A DNA stretch of 64,000 nt from Epichloe hybrida (lineage: Eukaryota > Ascomycota > Sordariomycetes > Hypocreales > Clavicipitaceae): positions 2,170,001 through 2,234,000 of the forward strand of contig JAFEKR010000006.1 in assembly GCA_019022495.1 (NCBI GenBank), written 5' to 3'. Made by a program: the position numbers and the translations under genes. The notes under the pieces were generated by a model that did no database searches, was not told the origin of the DNA, and was given only the letters and a program-made list of their open reading frames with translations. Below, one piece after another: positions 11,401 to 21,769 of the stretch; within the stretch, counting starts at the first letter, position 1; the number at the start of each line of letters is the position of its first letter.

Positions 11401-13280
11401 GATGCTTACAAACGCAACAGACGGAGCAAGATGGCCGTTGGTGATGGCGTAGACAGCCAAAGATGCGGCAGCCAGAAGAATTGGGCTGGCGACCCAGGAG
11501 AAGAACAGAAAGCTGTCCGCTTTGAACGCGCTCTTGAGGGATGAGATTTCAATTTCTCTCATCTCAAGAATCTTCTTCTCCCATTGACTCTCGAGGGCAG
11601 AGAACTTGATTTGACGCATGCCTAACAACGCCTCGTTTACCACAGCCAACTTATTGTCCCGGTTTTTCATTAGTTTCGTCTGAGCTTTGAGATAGAATCT
11701 GGCAGCAATCGTGTTGGCTGGGAGAACAAATGACCAGGCTAAGATACCAGCTCCAAATGGAATCCACCCGATGAGTTGAACGAGGTATCCTGAATAAATC
11801 AGCAGTTTCCCGATACTGCTGGCGATGTATTGCTGCATCATTGCGAAATCGGAAATATGTTTTGCGTCCACGCCAACAAGATTCACAATAGCTTGCTTGG
11901 ATTTCAAGACGCTGTCGTCCTCGTCTTCTTCTTCGTCCTTTTTCTTGTCTTCTCCCTTCCCGGAGGCGGCTTCACTGTCCATCGTTTTCTCGGCCGTTTT
12001 CACGTTCTTTCGGCGGAGGGACTTTTCAAAAATCAGAGCGGAGAGTTGTCCTCTTACAGGAGCGAAGAGTTTGGTAATTGAAAACCACACAATCCAGCCG
12101 TCCAGCCACTATGAACATCAGTCAGTAAGCACATGCCTGAACAAAAAATGCGGTTGAAGCAGTGCATGAGTGATAGGAACTCACTTGTTCGCTCAGAGTG
12201 AAAAGACCCATAAGAAATACCAATCTCCAGAGTCCAGGTGGTGTCTCCATACCAGCATCACGCTCTTCCAACAACTGGACCAGCCGAAGCATAGTCCAGA
12301 AAGGGCCGATACCGACGATGCACCGAAACATGATGACGAACCATTGCACAACAAGGCGCGCGCCATAAGCCTTGAGTATGGAATGTAGCAAGCCGCCCTG
12401 ATGATTTGCCTTGATCCAAGCTTCGACGAGGCTCTCCACTCGTATGCTGTGATCAGGCCTGGGGATATCTTTGGGATCTAGGTCGCCCTTGCGCTTGGCG
12501 GTCTTGAGGAGATCGCTCACCCAGCTCCATGTATATCGACTGAGAACAGAGGTTGACCACTCACTGTCAACCTTTTCCCCCTTGTAAAAGACTTCTGGAC
12601 GGCGAGGTAGAGTTATACATGAGAAGAGCAGTGGGACGAGTACAGCGGCATTGACAATTCGCACAATGAGTTGGGCATCTTTCATCGGAGATGCGAAATT
12701 GCTAACGTAGTTGACTTGTGCAATCGCGACAATGGCATTCACCAGGCAGGACAGAAACGCCAAAGAGCCCAGATCGTGCGATTTGACAGATGAATGTTGT
12801 GCTTTGATGAAGATTGCTTGCAGGACGATGGCGGCCTAGAATGCACATACCATCGGTGAATGGTTAGCACGGGTCATATATGCATATTTTACAATCATCA
12901 GCCGTTGGAGAGACGGCCTTGATGGTTTTGAGTCCACTTACCCAGCAGCCATTGGAAAGCCAATTTTCCAATGCGAGGCCATCCCCGAGGGGATGGAGGA
13001 TTGACAGTACAGTAACAGCAACTGAGAGACCAAACCCAGTGACGGAGAATGCCAGAAGACAAACTTTGGGCTTCGTATTCGAGAAAGCTGCCATGGTCTC
13101 TGGCGTACTTTTGCCATCAACATCTTGATAAAAATTGTCGCGAGGTGTACGATCCCGAACTTGGGAAAGCTGCGCAAAGAGTGCCGGCAAGGTAATCAGA
13201 CCAGTGACTCCTAAACCTGCTGCGGAAAGCGACAGGACCCATGGACCGGTCATTGTGAGGGCAATTTGGCCTGGCTCCAT
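8413..13280 (-). CDS. Full-length ABC transporter, ABCC (MRP) subfamily with N-terminal TMD0
   Basis: ATP-driven exporter of organic anions or conjugates, at the vacuolar or plasma membrane. Three exons: 13280-12942, 12835-12185, 12108-8413, predicting 1561 aa. Both introns (106 and 76 bp) fall between codons. The first 330 residues hold several hydrophobic helices (TMD0) and a linker. Transmembrane domain 1 carries a Lys/Asp/Glu-rich insert near residues 360-400. NBD1 has Walker A GKTGSGKS (about 655) and signature LSGGQ, with Walker B ending MDD instead of DE, the usual degenerate site of ABCC proteins. NBD2 has GRTGAGKSS (about 1345), LSQGQ and a complete VLDEATSAVD. The order TMD0-TMD1-NBD1-TMD2-NBD2 fits yeast Ybt1/Vmr1-type ABCC members. 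Substrate cannot be read from sequence. Confidence 0.92.
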
Positions 13281-16083
13281 ACGTCCTCTTTTACTTTGAA
13301 ATTCGACAAAGAATCTCTACAAAGCGGCTGTGTCCGAGGATAAAGGAGGCCGCGACAATCACACGATGGCGAGAGACAAACTGCCGACTGGTTAAGAATG
13401 TCGCGTTGACACAATGGCGAAAAGCAGCTCAATTGTGTCCAATGGTAGAAACCGACGCACGCTCAATCAAGCATAGCGCTCGAGGCGGCGTTGGGCAAAT
13501 GGAAAATAAAGAGTACACCGGAGCAGTAAGACGGGAAAGACAAGAGAGAATGATAGAGCCCGAAGAGCCAGACGTAGCAGCTTATATGGGGGGCGATTGA
13601 TGTCGACAGAAGAAAACTCCAGCTGCCCTTTTCCCAGGCTGCACGCATGTGCGGCAGAGGTAAACGAGATCACGATGAGGAAGTTCTGTGAGGAGTCACC
13701 GGGCAATCCTAGTCTGGTCGACATCTGCGCTCGACGCCACCAACGGATAAGCGGTCGGGTAATAAGCGCCTATTGGAGGCCAGAGCGAGTTGCGGGTTGT
13801 GTGGCAAGCCAGCCTAACGAGATTGACATGAACTTGATTTGTTTTAGTCCGGACACAACAAGGTCAACCAGGTTGCCTGGCAATGCAACACTGCGCTGTT
13901 GGTCGAATGTCAGGATGAGGGGACTGCCGTAGGGAACCGGGTGATGGTGATGATGGTCCAGTCTCAGGCTTTCGTCCTGAGGGCTCAGCCGCCTTGATGA
14001 GGGGAGACGACGCTGGACCGGTTGAGGAAGGAGTTTGAGATGCCACTTGCCTCTGGTGCCACGTGCCGACCTTTGTCAGAGCCTCGTTGTAAAAATCGAC
14101 ATTTGTTTGAAGCCGAGCATTCATTTGCAGACCGCATGTCTACCTGGTGTCTACCTGGTGTCTACCTGGTGTCTACCTGGGTACTTAGCTATGACATTTC
14201 CATTTCTCATGATTTGGCCATTTTTCTTGAACGTACACTTCCCTGCCAAATGGGAAGTGACATTCTGCGTAATACGGATGATGCGACTAATGGCATGGGT
14301 TGTCATTGGAATCGTGTCTGGTCTGTGCTTGGAACCCCACAATGTCCCTCGTTTCCTTCCCAACGTAATCCGTAATCCGTAATCCGTACAGTTCTTGGCG
14401 ACGGATCGAGCGAAACCCACGGCAGTTTTTTGACCTTGAAATTTGATGAACTAATCTCCTTAGGCAGACGTTTCTGTGATCCCCGTCCAAGGTGGACAAG
14501 CGTATAATGTTCTAGCTACTGTAGCCTGCTATTTTCACCAAGGACGGCTGACGAAGCCGGGCCGGTCAGAGGTGACGTTGTCACTGCAATATTGATTGAT
14601 GCATGAGATGACGATGCACAGATCAGTACTCCGTATGTGAGTCATATAAGGCAGGTGAGAGACTTGCTTGGATGGCTGATTGATGACTGACAGAAACAGC
14701 GGTGCCGTGCGTGGCGCAGGCCGCCAGTGTCAGATGGGAAACGTTAGTGGTTGCCCTGCCCGTAGGATGACTCAGCAGATGAAGAGGTATTCTCCGTAAT
14801 AACTTCCGCACTCCATACAGGAAATACGGCAGGTACGACTTCATTCAAGAAGCCAATTGCAGACTCACCGACTCATTAGGTAGGTTCGGTTGTTTTTCCA
14901 GCGAGTCTGTCATTTTTTTTCGGGAGGCTGTGAAAGCATTTATTATTACGGAGTAGATACGGATTACACGCACAAAAGAAAGTCGACTGGTGGCATCTTT
15001 TAATACCCGCTCGGCGTTTACAGCCGATGTTGGACAGCCCGATGGTTGCACCGTGAATGGATCGGTCCGGGGCCAGCATTCCTTCAAATCGATTCAGCAA
15101 AAAGGACAGGAAACACAACAGGCCATTAATACATAGAAACAAATCAATGCTTCAACTACTCCTTAATATGAGATGTTCTTTCGTACAAGAAATTCTCGGG
15201 GACGACGACGTCTGCGCGTCTCACGCATTGCTAGCAGCCGTGATTCAGATTCAGCTGGCCGCGATCCCAGAATGAAGTGTTGTTGGTAGGAAACCTGTCA
15301 ACCTGCCAACCAAGCCAGGCCAGGGGGCATTTTAGTTCGATGCTATAATCCGTAAAGGTTCCGCCTATCAGTATCACTGACAGAACTTCGTTTCAGGACA
15401 ATTGACAATGGTCGCCGCAACGAGCAAACTGTACCTTGTACTCCGTAGCTTGTGCATAATCAATCACTGGCAGCTGCCAAAAGTTGCAGTTGGAACCGCA
15501 GACACCTCAAATTCATTGCTGTGCACGTCTTACGCGTGCAACATCCAGAGCTGAGAGCACCCACCCACCCGGCAGCTCCACTTCCACTGCCAGCTGCTAA
15601 TAATAAGCGGCTTATGCTTTTGTGTGCAAGTTGTTTCGTGGTTTGTTCAATCTCACCACCGGCTGCATCTTACAGGTAATTTTCCCAGCGCCAGCCCTTT
15701 TCTTCTTCAACACAAATCTCCTACGCCTTTGAGCTTCGGCCTTCGGCCTTCAACGTGTACATTGCGTCGTAAGCCGATGAGCCATCCATGTTCCCGAGTC
15801 GCAGCACGCCGCAGCCATTGAGAAGCTAATACGAGTAGCTATACTAGCGCTTACTATCGTACGACGAGAAAGGCACTGGGCCAACCCGCACACACTGCAT
15901 ACCTACGACACGACGGCGGGCAGCCAAGACATAAGCTGGGATCGACCTGTGCCTTCTTTTGAATCCGTCCCTCGCCAAATACACAAAGCCCGACAACACT
16001 CGACTTCGGCTTCGACTTCGACTTTGCTCAACTCCCTCCATGCCTTGCGATACCCTTCCTCCCCAAGACGCGCCTTTGTCAAA
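13281..16083. promoter_or_regulatory. Gene-free 2.8-kb divergent spacer, ABCC transporter / CAC2
   Basis: Largest gene-free stretch in the window, between two divergent genes. ORFs are short and unrecognised. It contains a four-unit 11-bp repeat (14138-14181), an AATCCGT triplet repeat around 14366-14390, and three exact TACTCCGTA words (14627-14635, 14947-14955, 15439-15447). A CTTCGA-rich tract lies just before the CAC2 start. A long control region for the transporter is one reading; a decayed element is another. Confidence 0.5.
14138..14181. repeat. 11-bp tandem repeat GTCTACCTGGT, 4 units
   Basis: Units start at 14138, 14149, 14160 and 14171. The first three are identical and the fourth ends GGG instead of GGT. 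Confidence 0.95.
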
Positions 16084-18444
16084 ATGAAGGCCACGCCGCT
16101 CATCATCAATTGGCACGACCAAAACGCCCCCGTCTACTCTGCACATTTCGAGCCGGCTAGGAAGGGTCGTCTTGCTACTGCTGGTGGTGACAATCACGTT
16201 CGAATCTGGAAAGTCGATTGTGATGGTACCGAACGCAAAGTCGACTACTTGTCAACTTTATCCAAACACAACCAAGCCGTTAACGTGGTTCGTTGGGCGC
16301 CGAAAGGTAGGTGGTGGATTGCACAACGATTGAACCCCTCGAAAAATTTGGCATTGCGGGCTAATCGCATTATCCACAAATCTAGGCGAAACTCTTGCCT
16401 CTGCCGGTGACGATGGCAACGTGATCCTGTGGGTTCCTAGTGATGTACCTCCTTCGAGCTTCGGCGGCGACACACAAGACGACAAGGAAGCATGGAGAGC
16501 GAAACATATGTGCCGCTCTAGCGGAGCTGGGATATACGATCTGGCTTGGTCTCCTGATGGTGTCCACTTCATCATCGGGAGTATGGACAATATCGCCCGG
16601 ATCTACAACGCCAACTCTGGTAAGTTGAACGACCGTTGAGCATTGCCAAGGAGAGCTGTCGACTCACCCATTGTCAACGAACAGGAACTCTTGTAAGACA
16701 GATTGCCGAACATAGTCACTACGTCCAGGGTGTGACCTGGGATCCGCTCAACGAATACATTGCTACGCAGTCATCCGATCGATCTGTCCATATCTACTCC
16801 CTCAAGACCAAGGATGGGCAATACACACTAAGCCATGATGATAAGCCCCCACGACTGGCAAGTCACATCAAAGCAGATCTGCCTCCACGACGAATATCAT
16901 CGAGCAGTCCCGCTCCGCCGGACTTTGGCCACCGAGCTCAGCTATCCATGATTGAGTCCGCCACATCTGTGGGATCTCCTGTACCTTCAGCACCGGGCAC
17001 TCCAACATCCATTCCGCTTCCCATGAACCCCTCTAGCGTGATGAGCCACAGCCGAAAATCTTCGTTCTCGTCACGCCGTTCCGCTTCACCCGCTCCAACG
17101 CTGCCCCTTCCCGCGGTAATGCCCATGGAAGCGTCACCAAAACCGCAACTGGGTATGAAGAATACCAGTCTATATGCAAATGAGACACTGACTTCATTCT
17201 TTCGGCGACTTACGTTCACGCCTGATGGGAGCCTCTTGCTTACCCCGTCGGGACAATATCAAACCCAGCACCAAGCAGACAAGGACGCGAAGCCCACGTA
17301 TGAGGTGATCAACACTGTTTATATATATACTCGTGGTGGCATCAACAAACCTCCGATCGCACATCTGCCGGGGCACAAGAAGCCGTCGGTGGTGGTAAGA
17401 TGCTCTCCCGTCTTGTATACGCTGCGCCAGACGCCTCCGTCTACAAAGCACATCACCATTGACACATCTGGTGACGAAGCGCTACCTCCGTTGCCTGACC
17501 CGATTGGAAAATCGCCTACTGTTGCGTCCGTAATGGAACCACCTCCACCTCCAGCAAGCACGACATCCGAATCTGGTGCCACTCCGTCCAAGGCCCTAAG
17601 TGTTGACACCGACGCATCAACACCTGGCCCTAAGCCTGCGTTTGCGCTGCCATATCGCATGGTGTACGCGGTCGCGACCCAGGACTCGGTGCTTTTGTAC
17701 GACACGCAGCAAAAGACGCCTATTTGCATCGTGAGCAATCTGCATTGTGCCACATTCACTGATCTCGCCTGGTAAGATCCTCCCATCTCAAGCTCAAGCC
17801 TGGCTAGCAACTACCAGTCCGAGATGCTCAACTAACACACACACTTTCGTAGGTCGAGTGATGGACTCACGCTGATCATTTCATCATCTGACGGGTTCTG
17901 CTCCAGTCTTTCATTTGCTGTTGGTGAACTGGGTGAGTCGATCAGAGGCGAAATTGCGCCAACCAAAGCAAGCTCGACGGCAAACGCGACTGCCTCAACC
18001 ACGGCAACTTCTACTCAAAACACGCCTACTGCTACGCCGACCACGAGCTTCGCACCGCCCTCTCCCTTTCCTAGTGGCTCACACCACCAACACCTTAGCT
18101 CGGCGAGTTCGTTTGCTGCTCCCTCACCGCCCGCTTCGGCAACCTCAACATTGCAACGGCCGTCGTCTCCGACCCGATCGAACTCGACGTCTTCAATTGC
18201 CACGCAATCTTCTTCAGTGCCTACCGGGGTTATCAGCAACCCGCATCTCATCTCAGGAAGCGTACCGGCTCTGACAGCCACCAACTCAGCCAAAGCTGGC
18301 GGGGTCCCGATGACAACGCCACCCGAGACACCAAGGAGCACTGCTGGCACCAAGCGAGACGCCAGTGAAAGCGAGAAGGAAGATATCAAAGAACCTAAGA
18401 AACGACGAATTGCCCCAACCCCCGTGGACAAGTCATCGTCGTAG
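16084..18444 (+). CDS. CAC2: Chromatin assembly factor 1 subunit B (Cac2/p60), WD40 protein
   Basis: Middle subunit of CAF-1, which deposits H3-H4 on newly replicated DNA with PCNA. Four exons: 16084-16306, 16386-16619, 16685-17771, 17853-18444, giving 711 aa. Introns are 79, 65 and 81 bp with standard sites. The N-terminus KATPLIINWHDQNAPVYSAHF is typical of the family. WD units follow: GRLATAGGDNHVRIW, LASAGDDGNVILW, IIGSMDNIARIY and IATQSSDRSVHIY. A Ser/Pro-rich insert separates these from later blades (SFFRRLTFTPDGSLLLTP; LAWSSDGLTLIISSSDGFC). The last 180 residues are low-complexity Thr/Ser/Ala/Pro with a basic end, probably disordered. The ATG at 16084 opens the conserved segment; upstream in-frame codons are unconserved. 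Confidence 0.93.
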
Positions 18445-19602
18445 TCCCTTTGACGTCCATGTCTTGTGGGCGCAGGCTTCGGTGGACAGTTCGGTCAGGG
18501 AAGAGCGAAAAGCTTTTTTATCTGATGTGCCTCCAGACAAGATGAAATGTTTGTGAGACCAGGTATCGTACATGCATGGACTGGCGTTTTTGACTTTTGA
18601 CTTTTGTTCTCGGCAAAGGCGGGCCATTTTGCCACGTTGCGGCAGAACAGAATGCCCCTCTCTATTTTTCTGTACTCGAAGCAATCTTTGCTTCTTTTCC
18701 CCCTCACTCGGATCTAAGGGAACCATGTGTACTTTTTTACTTGTGTGTCTCACGGTACTTCATGTTGATGACGATGAATTTGTATCTGGGATGGTAAAGC
18801 ATGAAACTTTCATGTGTGCTGTGGGCACTGGTCCCCCTATATAGCTGAATCAAACGAGAATGTTTTACACGCCCGCTCATACTTCTACGCCTCTCACACG
18901 GGGTGGGAACAAAGGTGATTTACCGGAAAGGAGGCATTTTTCAGGCGCGGCGAGGACGGCAATTTATCATGACGGGAAATGTTCAAAGCGCGAAGCTGTC
19001 TTGATTGTACTGTGATGTCTTGCCGAAGCCTTTGGCTTGAGTGACTGAGAATCTACATGTAGTTTCCTTGGTTCGGCGTGAATGTGGGGCTGAGTGGCGG
19101 CCAAACAGAATGCCGAGGCACCTGGTACATATATGTATGTAGGCCCAGAGGGAAAGAAGAGGAAAAGAGGAAAAAAGAGCATGTCCGGATGTCCCCACAT
19201 CTTCACAAGCCCTTCCTCACCCCGGAGTCCTCCAGGTCTTCTTCCGTCATTTAATTCCACCCTTTGCGCTCCGGGCTTGCGTCAAGCCTCGTCAAGCGTC
19301 GTTGAGCATCGTCAAGCGTCGTCCAGCATCTCGCCTCCTCGTTCTCTCTCTTGTTCTTATTGCTTGTCTTGCTCGCCGTGTGTCACCATCAACCCACCGC
19401 GTCGGCTCCTCGTCGTCGATAGCCGAAACGGTTCGTGACGTATTAGCGGGCGCGTCCACGACACCGTCCACGACACCGTCCACGACATCGTCCACGACCC
19501 CGTCCACGGCCATCTCGCTTCGACAGACTCTGCATTGCAAGCTGTGCCTCGTCTCTACTACGGCTCTGCGACTTCTTCGTCCTCTCGGAACGACTTGCGA
19601 AG
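18445..19602 (+). other. Spacer between CAC2 and PEX13, including PEX13 leader
   Basis: The first part is the CAC2 3' region and the second the PEX13 promoter and 5' leader. The leader shows CGTCAAGC/CGTCGTTGAGCAT short repeats near 19280-19325 and a five-unit 12-bp array. A 144-codon ORF (19302-19736) overlaps the PEX13 start in another frame and would act as an upstream ORF if transcribed. Confidence 0.5.
19453..19512. repeat. 12-bp tandem repeat CGTCCACGACAC, 5 units
   Basis: Units start at 19453, 19465, 19477, 19489 and 19501; the first two are identical and the others differ at one to four bases. It lies 91 bp upstream of the PEX13 start codon, probably in the transcribed leader. Confidence 0.95.
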
Positions 19603-21071
19603 ATGGCTTCGCCGCCGAAACCTTGGGAGAGACCTGGCGCCGCGGCGGCCACAACCACGAGTATGTTGTCTTTCTGCAGGGCGACTTTTGCCACTTTGCC
19701 CTTCACGTTGCTGACCTTGCCATGACCGAGTTTTAGCTGCCCTCCCCTCAACAACAGCTGCTTCTCCTGTATCTTCCGCCACTGCATCCACCGCCGCATC
19801 ACCTACCTCCTCTAATGCTCCTCCCATTCCCGACCGTCCCTCATCTCTCACCTCCTCCGTCAATCAGAACGCCTCTGCATACAGTCGTGCTGGTGCAATG
19901 GGGGGCGTGGGCGTGAGCGTGGGCGCATCACCGTACACCACGTATGGCAGTGCCTACTCGTCGCCCTACTCGAGTCCGTACTCACGATTCGGCGGCATGG
20001 GCGGCATGGGTGGCATGGGAGGCATGGGCGGCTACGGTGGTGGCATGTATGGAGGCTATGGGGGCATGTACGGCGGCGGCGGCGGCATGTACGGTGGTGG
20101 CATGGGGGCAATGAACCCCAATGACCCCAACAGTCTGACGAACCGCTTCAGCAACGGCACGGCGGCGACTTTCCAGATGCTCGAGGGTATCGTCACCGCG
20201 TTTGGTGGATTCGCTCAAATGCTCGAGAGTACATACATGGCAACCCACTCGAGCTTCTTCGGTATGTTTGACTGCGGCGAACCTCTTTCATCTGATGACC
20301 ACCGTTGCTGACCATTGCTGACCATTGCTAACCACACTGTGTCGAACAGCCATGGTCTCGGTAGCTGAGCAGTTTGGAAACTTGCGCGACACCCTGGGTT
20401 CAATTCTAGGCATCTTTGCCCTCATGCGGTGGATACGGACCCTGATTGCCAAAATCACCGGCCGCCCTCCTCCAGCTGATGCTCTCGCTCTTACGCCCGC
20501 TGCCTTTGCACGATTCGAAGGCCGGAACGTGGGCGGCCTTGATGGCACCTCTGGTCCCGCCAAGGCCAGTCGTAAGCCGCTCTTCTTCTTCCTCGCCGCC
20601 GCCTTCGGCTTGCCCTATCTCATGTCCAAAATGATTCGCTCACTCGCGGCCTCCCACGAGGAAGAGGAGCGCCGTCTGCAACAACAGGCTCTTGAGCTGC
20701 AACAGCCTGTCGACCCATCGAAGCTCGAATTCTGTCGCCTCCTCTACGACTACCTTCCGCAGGGGGCCAATGCCGGCATGGAGCTTGAAGCTCGAAAAGG
20801 CGATCTCGTTGCCGTTCTGACCAAGAACGACCCCGCTGGCCAACCCAGCGAATGGTGGCAATGCCGCGCCCGCGATGGCCGCCAGGGCTACCTCCCCTCG
20901 ACATATCTCGAGGTGCTCAAACGCCCCGGGCAAGAAGTCAAGAAGATCAAGGCTGCTCCCGCCCATGGCAGCCGGACCAACTCGATGACAAGTGCATCAG
21001 AACCTCTCCAAGAGGGCAGGAAGGAGTACGCTACCGCTGATGGCATGCAACGGAGTCACTTTTACTCATAG
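19603..21071 (+). CDS. PEX13: Peroxin 13 (peroxisomal docking complex, SH3 domain)
   Basis: Peroxisomal membrane protein of the import docking complex with Pex14 and Pex17, binding the PTS receptors. Exons 19603-19660, 19737-20261 and 20350-21071 give 434 aa; introns are 76 and 88 bp. It starts MASPPKPWER, then a Ser/Thr/Ala-rich stretch and PIPDRPSSLTS. A Tyr/Ser segment is followed by a Gly/Met/Tyr array of GGMGG and YGGG units (about residues 120-165), the YG-rich region reported in other Pex13 proteins to form an import phase. Hydrophobic segments lie near 209-228 and 269-290. A C-terminal SH3 domain (about 320-386) carries ALYDY-like LLYDY, EWWQCR and GYLPSTYLE. Secure. Confidence 0.96.
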
Positions 21072-21769
21072 TTTTGCGAGATGCGAGCCGCAGAAAGAGG
21101 ATCAATGGAGCAGGGCAGGGCAGGGCAGGGCAATCTAGGGTAATGGATGGAAACACCACAACAACACCACACATTGAGCAACATCCCCCCCTTTTTCCTT
21201 CTCAATAGGTCTTGGGCACTCGCATCGCGAGTTGCCCATGTGGTTGGATGTGAAGTGGTCTCTTGCTCGCGATACTGGACCGAGCGAAGCATTTTTCCGC
21301 AATCGACAAGGCGTATATTCTCAGAGCGCTGGCGAGAGCATTCGTGTATCTATCAACAATTGAAGAACGTCGTGCGCGAGACACGGAGCAAATTGGCGGT
21401 AAATAAAATGTGTCAACGCCCCATCATGTCCATGCCACGCTTTTGCAGGACTCTCTTGTATTCAAATCCATCTCTGGTACGATACTGTCCAGCCTGGGAA
21501 ACTCCCAACCCGCATGTTTGCCACTTCTCATGAGGGCATGTGGCTGGTCCGTGCTTGATTGTGAGCCCATAACAAGAAAGTTCTCTTTTTTGGTCGTAGC
21601 AGATAGAAATATAGCCATTTTTACATGAGTCACCTACGTAGTCACAGTTGCTTACCAACAGTAGCAGGCAAGGACCGACCGATGACACCACATCGGGTTG
21701 ACGAAAAAGAAAAAAAAAAGGCTGTCCACATGACAATGGTTTGGATCGTGGTTGGACCCTCCTCACCAT
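21072..21769. other. Convergent 3' spacer PEX13 / DUS3
   Basis: Holds the 3' ends of two convergent genes. A four-unit GCAGG-type repeat (around 21109-21131) lies just after the PEX13 stop. Nothing coding is supported. Confidence 0.6.

Noticed and set aside
15949..16083. In-frame 45-residue extension of CAC2
   Set aside because: Ser/Thr-rich from a CTTCGA repeat tract and unconserved; the family begins at MK-TPLIINWH.
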